Below, one piece after another: positions 13,800 through 28,034 of a stretch of 64,000 nt of DNA (position 1 is the first letter of the stretch; every line of letters begins with the position of its first letter). The DNA comes from Impatiens glandulifera. Its lineage: Eukaryota; Streptophyta; Magnoliopsida; Ericales; Balsaminaceae. The notes under the pieces were generated by a model. The model had not been told where the DNA came from, did not search any database, and saw only the letters and a program-made list of their open reading frames with translations. The stretch spans positions 40,920,840 through 40,984,839 of the forward strand of contig NC_061869.1 in NCBI RefSeq assembly GCF_907164915.1, written 5' to 3'. Position numbers and translations under genes: made by a program.

Positions 13800-14990
13800 T
13801 ACATTTGAAATTTGCATTTTGATATTTCGTCTTCGATGAAATATCTTGATCAATATTTATATTTTGTCACTTTTAAAATGTCTCGAAATTTTTTTTTCAC
13901 TTTTAAAATATTTTCAACTTGTTTCGTCAAATTTGAAACTTTGATTAATTTTAACATTTTGTCACTTTTAAAATGTTTAGAATGTTTCGTTACATTTGAA
14001 ACTTTGAATTTTGATATTTCGTCTCCAATGAAATATCTTGATCAATTTTGACATTTTTTCACTTTCAAATGTCTTGAAATTATTTTGTGACTTTTAAAAC
14101 ATTTTGAACTTGTTTCTTCACATTTGAAATTTTGATCAATTTTAACATTTTGTCACTTTTAAACTGTTTTGAAATTGTTTTGTCATATTTAAAATATTTA
14201 AAAATTATTTCGCAACATTTGAAACTTTGAACTATTTTAACATTTTGTTATTTTACAATGTTTAAGAATGTTGGTTACATTTGAAATTTTCAATTTTGAT
14301 ATTACATCTCCCATGAAATATCTTGATCAATTTTGACATTTTTTCACTTTAAAATGTCTTGAAATTGTTTTGTGACTTTTAAAACATTTTGAACTTGTTT
14401 CGTCACATTTGAAATTTTGATCAATTTCAACATTTTGTCACTTTTAAACTGTTTTGAAATTGTTTTGTCATTTTAAAATATTTTAAAATTATTTCATCAC
14501 ATTTGAAACTTTGATCTATTTTAACATTTTGTTATTTTACAATGTTTAAGAATGTTTGTTACATTTGAAACTTTCAATTTTGATATTACGTCTCCCATGA
14601 AATATCTTGATCAATTTTGACATTTTTTCACTTTAAAATGTCTTGAAATTGTTTTTTATACTTTTAAAACATTTTGAACTTGTTTCATCAAATTTGTAAC
14701 TTTGTTTCAAAATGTTTCGTTACATTTGAAACTTTGCATTTTGATATTTCGTCTTCGATGAAATATTTTGATCAATATTTATATTTTGTCACTTTTAAAA
14801 TGTATCGAAATTGTTTTTTTACTTTTAAAATATTTTCAACTTGTTTCGTCACATTTGAAACTTTGATTAATTTTAACATTTTGTCATTTTTAAAATGTTT
14901 AGAATGTTTCGTTACATTTGAAACTTTGAATTTTAATATTTCGTCTCCAATGAAATATCTTGATCAATTTTGACATTTTATCACTTTTAA
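13800..14990. repeat. Duplicated satellite block, 922-bp offset
   Basis: The block holding 'CGTCTTCGATGAAATAT' occurs at about 13829 and about 14751, an offset of 922 bp. Both copies chance to keep the same reading frame open (13812-14051 and 14674-14973), which reflects duplication of the satellite and not a gene. Confidence 0.75.
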
Positions 14991-15125
14991 AATGTGTTGA
15001 AATTATTTTGTCATTTTTAAAAGATTTTTAACTTGTTTTGTAACATTTGAAATTTTGATCAATTTTCACATTTTTTTAACTTTTAAAACTTTTTCAACTT
15101 GTTTCGTCACATTTCAAACATTTGA

Positions 15126-17040
15126 TTAATTAATTATCTAAAGAACTTAATCAAGTTCATTTTTGTGCAGGATAAAGAAAAACCGGAAAGTGAAGCAGTT
15201 CGGTTTTTTTTTAAAAGACAAATGAAAAAATTGGCAAACCGCAACTAGTATTATATTTTTGGATCTATAAATGACGGTACAACCAGTCATCTGTTCGGCT
15301 ATCTATCAGAGAGGCGCAACCGGTAATGGATCGGTTTAGTAATTAAAATTGGTTTTACCGCTTAGCCAGTTTACCGGTAATATTTTCAATATTCTATCCA
15401 TGAAGCACAAACTGGTAGTATGATCAGTTATTCGTTCAGTCATTTACTTAAAGAATTGCAACCGATACTATCTCATCAGTCTTATAAAGACGATGCAAAT
15501 CAGTATTATATGATCGACTTTATGTTCGGCTACTTATACAAGAAGCGGAATTAATAGTGAATTAGTTCGTTAATGGAAAACGGCTCTACCTCTTAGCAAG
15601 CTGATCGGTAAACTTATCGGTTATGTATTATGAAGAAGAACCGGTTAACCGACTAGTAGTCTGACCGGTAGTATCTTCGGTTCATAAAAGACGGCACAAT
15701 CGGGAGTTTGACCGGTTTTACCCTAAGAAGCGGGATCGATAATATCCATCTAACAGTAGTTTGACCGGTTATTCACATGAAGGCAAAATCGGTAATCCAA
15801 TCAGTAGTTTGATTGGTTAGATCTAAGAAGCAGAACTAGTATTATGCTAAGACAACTTTGTACTAAACACAGCCGATAGTTTTCTTTTTAGTGCTAGGAA
15901 GAACAATTTCGGTAATTACAGAGGGGAGCCTTCACATGTCCAAACTGTATTATTGCCATTTTAATACAAGTCTGATGAAAACTTCTTGGGAGCAGAAGCC
16001 TACCAAATGAACTCAGACCCCTACTTCGGTATAAGTCCGATATAGTTCACTTGGAGTAGATGTTTATCACATTATCCCAGACAAACCAAATCATTAGAAG
16101 ATAAATATGCATGCTGATCTGCACCTTAGAAATCATTATTAAATTATCGGTATAAGTCCGATACAGTTCACTTGGAGAAAATGTTTATCACATTACCCCA
16201 GACAAACCAAATCATTAAAAGAGAAATCTGCATGCTGATATGCTCCTCGGAAATCATTAACAAATTAATTCCATGTTGACTTATTATTAAACAAGAACAG
16301 AGGATATTCCAAAGTTGTACTATATCGATCCTCAACCAATCAGGTTCAAGAAACGAAGTACCATTAAGGAAAAATAGTCGTTGAAGGAAAAGAATATGAA
16401 CGTGTTCATATTCTCTATTTAAGAGAACAAGGATCAACACCAAATTAACCACCTTTTAACCTTACCACCTTTGTACAACCTATGATAACCTTTTTCTCAA
16501 TCTTTCAACCCTTCTCACGTTCACATATTACTATAAAATTGCTTAAACTTTCAAAACAGGGTGTGTTAGAAATTCAAGTGTATTACAATTTCATATATTT
16601 TGTGTGAGTGGTGAGTATTGTAAGTTGACAGAATCTGTTTCTGTTCAATAGAGTGAGCTTAGTGAGAAGTCGAAAACGAGCAGTAAATAACCATTGGGTG
16701 TTTGACGTAAGCATTGTAAATAGTTTAAATATTATGAGTGAATATTCTTCTCAAAGTTTGAGAAGAAAGGGTGACGTAGGAGAATTATCTCCGATCATCC
16801 ATAAATTCTGTGTTATGTTTTCTTTCTACTTTGTGTCCTCTCATTGCTGTCCAAACTGTGCACTCGTTGTTTCAAGTTGAAACAAACACTTACGCGCTTG
16901 AACTCGGTTCAAGAGTTTGTGACAACTTGTGAAATATAGAGATCAATATTAACCTCTAATTGGGTTATTATCAATCGACGTGTGTGTAAGCGTTTATCTT
17001 AGCGAGACTTCAGTCTCCTTCGGCGATCCCGATCCTAACA
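15126..17040 (+). mobile_element. 5'-truncated solo LTR of the Copia-like family
   Basis: This non-satellite interval is inserted in the satellite. Its start (AAAGAACTTAATCAAG) matches the inner 5' part of the LTR at 31911-33577, and it ends in 'GATCCCGATCCTAACA' at 17040, as the other LTRs do. Inside are a degenerate ACCGGT-rich minisatellite (about 15270-15850), the stem CTTCTCAAA-G-TTTGAGAAG with the following 'GGGTGACGTAGGAG' module (about 16750-16790), a near-perfect TGTTTCAA-G-TTGAAACA palindrome and the 17-nt hairpin at 16897-16913. The TGTTAG start is missing, so the 5' end is eroded and no target duplication can be defined. There are no internal genes, so it is read as a solo LTR. 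Confidence 0.8.
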
Positions 17041-19139
17041 CGTCAAATTTAAAACATTGATCAATTTTCATTTTGTCACTTTTAAAATGTTTTGAAATTA
17101 TTTTGTCACTTTTAAAACATTTTCAAATTGTTTTGTCACCTTTGAAACTTTGATTAATTTTATCATTTTGTTACTTTTAAAATGTTTTGAAATTGTTTTG
17201 TCACTTTTAAAACATTTTTAAATTATTTCGTCACATTTGAAACTTTGATCAATTTTAATATTTTGTCACTTTTAAAATGTTTTAGAATGTTTCGTTACAT
17301 TTGAAACAATGAATTTTTATATTTCATCACCGATGAAATATCTTGATCAATCTAGACATTTTATCACTTTTAAAGTGTCTTGAAATTGTTTTATAAATTT
17401 TAAAACATTTTCAACTTGTTTTGTCACATTTGAAACTTTGATCAAATTTAATATTTTGTTACTTTTAAAACGTGTTAGAACGTTTCGTCACTTTTGAATC
17501 ATTTTCAAATTGTTTCGTCACATTTGAAACATTGAATCTTGATATTTTATCTCCCATGAAATATTTTGATCATTTTTGACATTTTGTCACTTTTAAAATG
17601 TTTAGAATGTTTCATTATATTTGAAACTTTGATTTTTTTTTCGTCTCCGTTGAAATATCTTGATCAATTTTGACATTTTGTCACTTTTAAAATGTGTTGA
17701 AATTGTTTTGTCACTTTTAAAAGATTTTCAACTTGTTTCGTCACATTTGAAATTTTGATCAATTTTCACATTTTGTTACTTTTAAAATGTGTTTGAATGT
17801 TAAATCACTTTAAAACATTTTCAACTTTGTTTGTCACATTTCAAACATTGATTAATTTTATCATTTTGTTACTTTTAAAATGTGTTAGAATGTTTCGTAC
17901 CTTTTGAAACATTTTCAAATTGTTAAGTAACGTTTAAAACATTGAATTTTTATATTTCGTTTCCCATAAAATATCTTGATCAAGTTTAACATTCTTATAC
18001 TTTTAAAATATTTTAGAATATTTCATCACTTTTGAAATATTTTCAAATTGTTTTGTCATGTTTGAAACATTGAATTTCATATTTCGTCTCTCATGAAATA
18101 TCTTGATCAATTTTGATATTTTTTCACTTAAAATTGTTTTGTCACTTTTAAAACATTTGAACTTGTTTTGTCACATTTGAAACTTTGATTAATTTTAACA
18201 TTTTGTTACTTTTAAAATGTGTTTGAATGTTTCATCACTTTTGAAATATTTTCAAATTTTTTCGTCACGTTTGAAACATTGAATTTTGATATTTGGTTTC
18301 CCATGAAATATCTTGATTAATTTTGACATTTTATTACCTTTATAACATTTAAACTTGTTTCATCACATTTGAAGTTTTAATCAATTTTAAAATTTTGTCA
18401 CTTTTAAAATATTTTGAAATTGTTTTGTCATTTTTAAAACATTTTTCAATTTGTTTCTTCACATTTGAAAATTTGATCAAACTTAACATTTTGTTACTAT
18501 TAAAACGTGTTAGAATGTTTTGTCAATTTTGAAACATTTTCAAATTGTTTCGTCACGTTTGATACATTGAATTTTGATCATTTTGACATTTTGTCACTTT
18601 TAAAACATTTTCAACTTGTTTCTTCACATTTGAAATTTTGATCAATTTTCACATTTTGTCACTTTTAAAATATTTTCAATTTGTTTCGTCACATTTTAAA
18701 CATTGATTAATTTTAACATTTTGTTACTTTTAAAATGTGTTAGAATGTTTCGTAACTTTTGAAACATTTTCAAATTGTTAAGTCATGTTTGATACATTGA
18801 ATTTTTATATTTCGTCACCCATGAAACATCTTAGTATATTTTAACATTCTAATACTTTTAAAATATTTTAGAATGTTTCGTCACTTTTGAAATATTTTCA
18901 AATTTTTGTCACGTATGAAACATTGAATTTCATACTTCGTCTCCCATGAAATATCATTATCAATTCTAACATTTTGTCATTTTTAAAACGTCTTGAAATT
19001 GTTTTGTCACTTTTAAAACATTTTTAACTTGTTTTGTTACATTTGAAATTTTGATCATTACTAACATTTTTTCACTTTTAAAATGTTTGGAAATTGTTTT
19101 ATCACTTTTAAAATATTTTCAACTTGTTTCGTCACATTT
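17041..19139. repeat. AT-rich hierarchical satellite, block 2
   Basis: This continues block 1 after the LTR insertion, with the same 29-36 bp submotifs (TTTTGTCACTTTTAAAA, TTTGATCAATTTTAACA, CTCCCATGAAATATC). There is no higher-order array as regular as the 550-bp one and no gene. Confidence 0.93.
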
Positions 19140-19144
19140 GAAAC

Positions 19145-20432
19145 TAATAAGAAAAATTAAGAAATTTAATTTTCAAACCGGCCATACATTACAAGTTTTG
19201 AATATTTATTCTAAATAATCAAAAATGGAGAAATTGATAAGAAAAATTAAGTAATGTTAATTTTTGGAACCGGCTAGAAAAACTAAACAGTTGCTAACCT
19301 CCTGTGCAGGAACAGATCAAATCGTATGAACCGGCTGGAGCCTCATCAACCGGTTGCTGAAACACTTCAAAGAAATATGTTCCAAGTGATCAAGTCAAAG
19401 ATCAGAGGAACCGGTTTCAAATCTATCAAGAGATCGGCTAGCAAAAACAAAGTCCACATTCCAGCCGGATCATACTGCACAAGAGACAAAACCGGAAACT
19501 CAATCTGCAAGAGTGACGTAACATGACGAAATAGACGTGTCTCGAAGTGATAAAAGAAGATAAGATCAGATCGGAAGCATGCGAGGAAAGCAATGATGGT
19601 TTACTGATCCGATGTTGACAACCGGAGGTGCATGCCCGACACGTGTTCGAAACTGAAAACCGGTTACGTCATCATACACTCAGAGGTGTCTGCATGATTG
19701 CCAAGTGTTGAGGAAGGTGAAACGTGCAAGTAACCTCTCTACACCAGGCGTGATAATGATCAACCAATCCAGAAGAGAGAAGAAAATGACCGTTGGGATC
19801 TCATCTACTATAAAAGGAAGATGAAGCGTCCTCATTTAATGTGAATCATATCAAGCAAGAAAACGAGTCACATTCTTCTGAGAAAAGCGATAAGTCATAA
19901 AATCTTAGAGAGATAAACTCTTACGATCCAAAACCGGTGTGTTATAAACCGGAAGCTCTCTGTGTGTGTTTGTGCTGAGTTTTTGTATTACATCAAGAGT
20001 GACCGGCAGTGTTGTTGTAACTATAAAAGTTAGTTAAGATCCTTCTCATAACTTGAGAAGAAGGGGTGACGTAGGAGGGTTTTCTCCGAACATCTATAAA
20101 AAATCTTGTCTCTTGTCATTTCCTTTGTTTCCTGCTTACTCAATTAACCTAACCAAAACAATATTACTCCTTAAGTCAAAAACCGGTCCATACACTCCAT
20201 CTCTAAAACCGACTCCTTCTAAACATCATTTAAGTCGCATACGTTGCTTCAGACTGAAACAGACATTTCCGCCCTTGAACCCGGTTCAAGAGTCTGTGAC
20301 AGTTTATGTAGTGCTGAGAACGGTTATAGTCTCTAACCGGACTATCACCAAAGTGTGTTGTGTGTTGTAAGCGGCCACCCTTCCTAAAACCGGAAATACT
20401 CCGGTCCTCCAAGGGCGTCCCCGATCCTAACA
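19145..20432 (+). mobile_element. Solo LTR (1288 bp) with 5-bp target duplication
   Basis: Flanked on both sides by GAAAC (19140-19144 and 20433-20437) inside a satellite unit that reads 'ATTTGAAACTTTGAT' when rejoined, so this is a clean insertion. It ends '...CCGATCCTAACA' like the sister LTRs; its start is mutated from TGTTAG to TAATAAG. It carries a likely TATA box (CTATAAAAGG, about 19809-19820), the conserved 'GAGAAGAAGGGGTGACGTAGG' module near 20055-20078 and the 17-nt hairpin at 20274-20290. About 85 bp inside its 5' end lies a second polypurine-like AATCAAAAATGGAGAAATTG (about 19210-19229). No internal region remains, so it arose by LTR-LTR recombination. Confidence 0.9.
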
Positions 20433-20437
20433 GAAAC

Positions 20438-23400
20438 TTTGATAAATTTTAACATTTTGTCACTTTTAAAATGTTTTAGAATATTTTGTTACATTTAAAA
20501 CTTTGAATTTTTATATTTCGTCTTCAATGAAATATCTTGATCAATTTTGACATTTGTTCACTTTTAAAATGATTGAAAATTGTTTTTTCTCTTTTAAAAT
20601 ATTTTTAAATTGTTTCGTCACGTTCGAAACATTGAATTTTAATATTTCGTCTTCCATGAAATATCTAGATCAATTTTGATATTTTTGTTACTTTTAAAAT
20701 GTCTTAAAATTGTTTTGTCACTTTTAAAACATATTATTAACTTATTTCGTCATATTTGAAACTTTGATCAATTTAAACATTTTGTTACTTTTAAAATGTT
20801 TTTGAATGTTTCGTTACATTTAAAACTTTGAATTTACATATTTCGTCTCCAATGAAATATCTTGATCAATTTTGACATTTTTTCACTTTTAAATTTTCTT
20901 AAAATTATTTTGTCACTTTTAAAACATTTTCAACTTGTTTCGTCACATTTGAAACTTTAATCAATTTAAACATTTTTTCACTTTTAAAATGTTTTTTCAA
21001 ATTGTTTCTTCACATTTGAAACTTTAATAAATTTTAATATTTTATTACTTTTAAAATGTGTTAGAATTTTTCGTCACTTTTGAATCATTTTAAAATTGTT
21101 TCGTCACGTTTGAAACATTGAATTTTGATATTTGGTCTCCCATGAAATATCTTGATCAATTTTGAAATTTTGTCACTTTGTAAATGTCTTGAAATTGTTT
21201 TGTTACTTTTAAATAGTTTCAAATTGTTTCGTCACATTTGAAATATTGATCAATTTTAACATTTTATCCCTTTTAAAATGTTTTAGAATATTTCGTTACA
21301 TTTAAAACTTTGAATTTTTATATATCGTCTCCCATGAAATGTCTTGATCAACATTGACATTTTGTCACTTTTAAAATGTTTTGAAATTGTTTTGTCACTT
21401 TTAAAACATTTTTAAACTGTTTCGTCACATTTGAAACTTTGATCAATTCTAACATTTTGTTACTTTTAAAATGTGTTAGAATGTTTTGTCGATTTTGATA
21501 AATTTTTATATTGTTTCATCACGTTTGAAACATTAAATTTTGATATTTAGTTTCCCATGAAATATATTGATCAAATTTTACATTTTGTCACTTTTAAAAT
21601 GTCTTGAAATTGCATTGTCACTTTAAAAATATTTTCAACTAATTTCTTCACATTTTAAACTTTGATAAATTTTAACATTTTGTCATTTTAAAATGTTTTG
21701 AAATTTTTTTGTCACTCTTAAAACCTTTTTAAATTTTTTCGTCACATTTGAAAATTCAATAAATTTTAACATTTTGTTACTTTTAAAATGTGTTTGAATA
21801 TTTCGTACTTTTGAAACATTTTCAAATTGTTTCGTCACGTATGAAAAATTGAATTTAGATATTTCGTCTCCCATGAAATATCTTGATATTTTTTGACATT
21901 TTGTCACTTTTAAAATGTTTTAAATTGTTTTGTCTCTTTTAAAACATTTTCAACTTGTTTCGACATATTTGAAACTTTGATCAATTTTAACATTTTGTTA
22001 CTTTTAAAATGTGTTAGAATGTTTCGTCACTTTTGAAACATTTTCAAATTATTTCGTCACAATTGCAACTTTGATCAATTTTAATAGTTTGTCATTTTTA
22101 AAACTTTTTAACTTGTTTTTGCACATTTAAAACTTTGAACAATTTTAACATTTTGTTACTTTTAAAAAATTTTGAAATTGTTTTGTCACTTTTAAAACAT
22201 TTTTTAAATTGTTTTGTCACATTTGAAAATTTAATCAATTTTAACATTTTGTTACTTTTAAAATGTGTTAGAATATTACGTCACTTTTGAATCATTTTCA
22301 AATTATTTCGTCACGTTTGAGAATTGAATTTTTATATTTCATCTTCCATAAAATATCTTGATCAATTTTGACATTTAGTCAGTTTTAAAATGTTTTTAAA
22401 TTGTTGTGTCGTTTTAAAAACATTTTCAACTTGTTTCGTCATATTTATAATTTGGATCAATTTTAAAATTTTGACACTTTTAATATGTTTTACAATTTTT
22501 TTTTACATTTGAAACATTAAATTTTGATATTTTGTATCCCATTAAATATCTTGATCAATTTTGATATTTTGTCACTTTTACACTTTTAAAACGTTTTCAA
22601 CTTGTTTCGTCACATTTAAAATATTGATGAATTTTAACATTTTGTTACTTTTGAAACATTGAATTTTGATATTTCGTTTCCCATGAAATATATTGATCAA
22701 TTTTGACATTTTGTCACTTTTAAAATGTCTTGAAATTGCATTGTCACTTTTAAAAAAAATTCAACTTGTTTCGTCACATTCGAAACTTTGATCAATTTTA
22801 ACATTTTGTCACTTTTAAAATGTTTTAAATTGTTTTTACACTTTTAAAACATTTTTAACTTGTTTCGTAAAAATTTTTCGTCATATTTGAAACTTTGATC
22901 AATTTTATCAGTATGTCACTTTTAAAATATTTTTAAATTGTTTTGTCACTTTTAAAATATTTTTAAATTGTTTCGTCACATTTGAAAATTTAATCAATTT
23001 TAACATTTTGTTACTTTTAAAATGTGTTAGAATGTTTCGCTACTTTTGAAAACTTTTCAAATTGTTTCGTCACATTTGAAACTTTTATCAATGTTAATAT
23101 TTTGTCAATTTAAAAATGTTTTGAAATAGTTTTTTCACGTTTAAAAATATTTTCAACTTGTTTCGTCATATTTGAAACTTTGATCAATTTTAAGATATTG
23201 TTATTTTTAAAATGTTTTTAAATATTTCATCACTTTTTAAACATTTTCAACTTGTTTCGTCATATTTGAAACTTTGATCAATTTTAAGATATTGTTATTT
23301 TTAAAATGTTTTTAAATATTTCATCACTTTTTAAACATTTTCAAATTGTTTCGTCACGTTTGAAAAATTGCATTATGATATTTCGTCTCCCATGAAATAT

Positions 23401-26400
23401 CTTAATCAATTTTGACATTTTATCAATTTTAAAATGTCTTGAAATTATTTTGTCACTTTCAAAACATTTTCAACTTGCTTGTCACATTTGAAACTTTGAT
23501 TAATTTTAACATTTTGACACTTTTAAAATATTTTAGAGTTTTTTTGTTACATTTGAAACTTTGATCAATTTTGACTTTTTGTCACTTTTAAAATGCATGA
23601 AATTGTTTTGTCACTTATAAAACATTTTCAACCTATTTCGTCATATTTGAAACTTTGATCAATTTTAACATTTTTTCACTTTTAAAATGTTTTGAAATTG
23701 TTTTTACTCTTCTAAAATATTTTAAACTTGTTTCGTCATATTTGAAATTTTGATCAATTTTAACATTTTGTTACTTTTAAAATATGTTAGAATGTTTCGT
23801 CATTTTTGAAACATTATCAAATTGTTTCGTCACATTTGAAATTTTGATCAATTTTAATATTTTGACACTTTTAAAATGTTTGAAATTATTTTTACATTTT
23901 TAAACATTTTCAACTTGTTTCGTCATATTTTAAACTTTTATCAATTTTAACATTTTGTTACTTTTAAAAACTTTTGAAATATTTTCAAATTGCTTCGTCA
24001 CATTTGAAACATTGATCAATTATAATATTTTGTAACTTTTAAAATGTTTTTAAATTATTTTTATCACTTTTAAAACAATTTTAACTTGTTTCTTTACATT
24101 TGAAACTTTGAACAATTTTAACGTTTTGTTACTTTTAAAATGTGTTAGAATGTTTCGACAGTTTTAAAAAATATTCAAATTGTTTCATCACGTTTGAATC
24201 ATTGTATTTTGATATTTCATCTCCCATAAAATATCTTGATTAATTTTTACCTTTTGTCACTTTTAGAATGTCTTGAAATTGCATTGTCACTTTTAAAACA
24301 TTTTCAACTTATTTTGTCACATTTGAAACTTTGATCAATTTTAACATTTTGACACTTTTAAAATGTTTTTAAATTGTTTTTATAATTTTAAAACATTTTT
24401 AACTTGTTCCGTTATATTTTAAAATTTTATCAATTTTAACATTTTGTCAGTTTTCAAATGTTTTGAAATTGTTTTGTCACTGTTAAAACATTTTTAAATT
24501 GTTTCATCACATTTGAAACATTAAATTTTTATATTTCGACTCCCATGAAATATCTTGATCAATTTTGATATTTTGTCACTTTTAAAACATATTATTAACT
24601 TGTTTCGTCACGTTTGAAACTTTGATCAATTTTAACATTTTGTCATTTTTAAAATATTTTAGAATGTTTCATTATATTTGATACATTGAATTTTAATATT
24701 TTGTTTCCCATGAAATATCTTGATCAATTTTGACATTTTGTCACTTTTCAAATGTTTTGAAATTGTTTTGTCACTTTTAAATATTTTCAACTTGTTTCGT
24801 CAAATTTGAAACTTTGATCAATCTTAACATTTTGTCACTTTTAAAATATTTAGAATGTTTCGTTACATTTGAAACTTTGAATTTTGATATTTCGTCTCTC
24901 ATGAAATATCTTGATAAATTTTACATTTTGTCACTTTTAAAATGTCTTGAAATTGTTTTGTCACTTATAAAACATTTTCAACTTGTTTCGTCACATTTGA
25001 AACTTTGATCAATTTTAACATTTTGTCACTTTTAAAATGTTTTGAAATTGTTTTTACACTTTTAAAACATTTTCAACTTGTTTCGTCATATTTGAAAATT
25101 TTATAAATTTTAACATTTTTTCACTTTTAAAATGTTTTGAAATTGTTTTGTCACTGTTAAAACATTTTTAAATTGTTTCGTCACATTTGAAACAGTGAAT
25201 TTTGATATTTCGTCTCCCATAAAACATCTTGATCAATTTTGATATTTTGTCACTTTTAAAATATCTTGAAATTCTTTTGTTACATTTAAAACATATTATT
25301 AACTTGTTTCGTTACATTTGAAACTTTGATCAATTTTAACGTTTTATCACTTTTAAAATATTTTAGAATATTTCATTATATTTGAAATATTGAATTTTAA
25401 TATTTTGTCTTGATCAATTTTGACATTTTGTCACTTTTCATATGTCTTGAAATTATTTTGTCACTTTTAAATATTTTCAACTTGTTTCGTCAAATTTAAA
25501 ACTTTAATCAATCTTAATATTTTGTCACTTTTAAAATGTTTTAGAATGTTTTGTTACATTTAAAACTTTGAATTTTGATTTTTCGTCTCTCATGAAATAT
25601 CTTGATCAAATTTGACATTTTGTCACTTTTAAAATTTCTTGAAATTGTTTTGTCACTTATAAAACATTTTCAACTTGTTTCATCAAATTTGAAACTTTGA
25701 TCAATTTTAATATTTTGTTACTTTTAAAATGCGTTAGAATGTTTTGTCACTTTTGAAATATTTTCAAATTATTTTGTCACTTTTGAAACATTGAATTTTG
25801 ATATTTCATCTCCCATGAAATATCTTGTTCAATTTTGACATTTTGTAACTTTTAAAATGTCTAAAATTGGTTTGTCATTTTTACAACATTTTTAACCTGT
25901 TTCGTCACATTTGAAACTTTAATCAATATTAACATTTTGTCACTTTTAAAACATTTTCAACATGTTTTTCACATTTATAACTTGGATAAATTTTAACATT
26001 TTGTCACTTTTAAAATGTTTTAGTATTTTTTGTTACATTTAAAATTTAAATTTTGATATTTCGTCTCCCATTAAATATCTTGATCATTTTTGACATATTG
26101 TCACTTTTAAAATTTTAAAACATTTTCAACTTGTTTCGTCACATTTGAAATTTTTATTAATTTTAACATTTTGTTACTTTTAAAATGTGTAAGAATGTTT
26201 CGTCGATTTTGAAACATTGAATTTTGATATTTCGTTTCCCATGAAATATATTGATTAATTTTGACATTTTGTCACTTTTAAAATGTCTTGAAATTGCATT
26301 ATCACTTTTAAAACATTTTCAACTTGTTTCGTCACATTTAAAACTTTGATCAATTTTAATATTTTGTCACTTTTAAAATGTTTTGAAATTGTTTTTACAC

Positions 26401-28034
26401 TTTTAAAACATTTTCAACTTGTTTCGTCATATTTGAAACTTTGATCAATTTTAACAGTTTGTCACTTTTAAAATATTTTGAAATTGTTTATACACTTTTA
26501 AAACATTTTAAACTTGTTTCGTCATATTTAAAACTTTGATCAATTTTAACAATTTGTTGCTTTTAAAATGTTTTGAAATTGTTTTGTCACTTTTAAAACA
26601 TTTTTAAATTGTTTCTTCACATTTGAAAATCTAATCAATTTTAACATTTTGTTACTTTTAAAATATGTTAGTATATTCGTTACTTTTGAAACATTTTAAA
26701 ATAATTTCGTCACGTTTAAAAATTGAATTTTGATATTTCGTCTTCCATAAAATATCTTGATCAATTTTGACATTTTGTCGCTTTAAAAATGTCTTTAAAT
26801 TGTTTTGTCACTTTTAAAATATTTTCAACTTGTTTCGTCACATTTGAAACTTTTATCAATTTTAACATTTTGACACTTTTAAAATATTTTAGAATGTTTT
26901 GTCATATTTGAAACTTTGAATTTTGATATTTCGTCTCCCATTAAATATCTTAATAAATTTAGACATTTTGTCAATTTTTAAATGTCTTGAAATTGTTTTG
27001 TCACTTCTAAAACAATTTCAACATGTTTCGTCACATTTGAAACATTGATCAATTTTAATATTTTCAACTTGTTTGTCACATTTGAAACATTGATCAATTA
27101 TAACATTTTGTCACTTTTAAAATATTTTGAAATTGGTTTTTCACTTTTAAAACATTTTCGACTTGTTTCGTCACATTTGAAACATTTTCAAATTGTTTCG
27201 TCACATTTGAAACTTTGATCAATTTTAATTGTTTTTCACTTTTTAAATGTTTAGAAATTATTTTTGTCACTTTTAAAACATTTCTAACTTGTTTCGTCAC
27301 ATTTGAAACTCTAATCAATTTTAACATTTTGTTACTTTTAAAATGTGTTGGAATGTTTAGTCACGTTTGAAATATTGAATTTTGATATTTCGTCTCTCAT
27401 GAAATATTTTTATCATTTTTTTACATTTTTTAACTTTTAAAATGTCTTGAATTGTTTTGTTACTTTTAAAACATTTTCAATTTGTCTGGTCACATTTCAA
27501 GTTTTATTAGTTTTAACATTTTGTCACTTTAAAATGTTTTGAAATTGTTTTTTCATTTTTAAAACATTTTCAACTTGTTTCTTCATATTTTAAACTTTGA
27601 TCAATTTTAACATTTTGTTATTTTTAAAATGTGTTAGAATGTTTCGTTACTTTTTAAACATTTTCAAATTGTTTCTTCACGTTTAAAATATTGCATTTTG
27701 ATATTTCGTCTCCCATGAAATTTCTTGATCAATTTTGACATTTTATCACTTTTAAAATGTCTTGAAATTATTTTGTCACTTTTTAAACATTTTCATCTTG
27801 TTTGTCACATTTGAAACTTTGATCAATTTTAACATTTTGACACTTTTAAAATGTTTTAGAATTTTTTGTTACATTTAAAACTTTGAATTTTGATATTTCG
27901 TCTTCCATTAAATATCTTGATCATTTTTTACATTTTGTCACTTTCAAACTTTTAGAACATCTTCATCTTGTTTCGTCACATTAGAAACTTTGATCAATTT
28001 TAATATTTTGTTACTTTTAAAATGTGTTAGAATG
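20438..28034. repeat. AT-rich hierarchical satellite, block 3
   Basis: About 7.6 kb of the same satellite, mostly divergent. A local exact-looking doubling occurs at about 23150-23340, where 'TTTTAAGATATTGTTATTTTT' with its flanks appears twice. The right end is set by the Gypsy LTR that inserted next to GAATG at 28030-28034. There is no gene. Confidence 0.93.

Larger units (their letters stand above)
3112..15125. repeat. AT-rich hierarchical satellite, block 1
   Basis: About 12 kb of tandem repetition with no gene. The base units are 29-36 bp and begin with TTTTGTCAC or TTTCGTCAC followed by TTTTAAAA or ATTTGAAA. They alternate with inner parts such as 'TTTGATCAATTTTAACA', 'TTTTAGAATG' and 'TCTCCCATGAAATATCTTG'. 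About six such units make a compound unit of roughly 190 bp, and these are further assembled into longer blocks (550, 284, 922 and 971 bp). Divergence is high except in the 550-bp array. All short reading frames here are by-products of the repeat. I do not recognise the satellite. Confidence 0.95.

Noticed and set aside
13812..14973. Two similar plus-strand ORFs (13812-14051 and 14674-14973) that look like a conserved protein family
   Set aside because: They are the same satellite block duplicated at a 922-bp offset. The peptides only translate GTCAC-TTTTAAAA units and have biased F/T/K composition.
16653..20412. ORFs inside the LTRs (16653-16880, 20053-20370, 20230-20412)
   Set aside because: They cover the conserved GGGGTGACGTAGGAG and hairpin module. 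Homologous positions in sister LTRs are not open in the same way.
4665..27327. Other short ORFs in the satellite (for example 4665-4856, 21683-21907, 24814-25008, 27094-27327)
   Set aside because: Translations of the repeat unit; no start context, no domain, and found on both strands.
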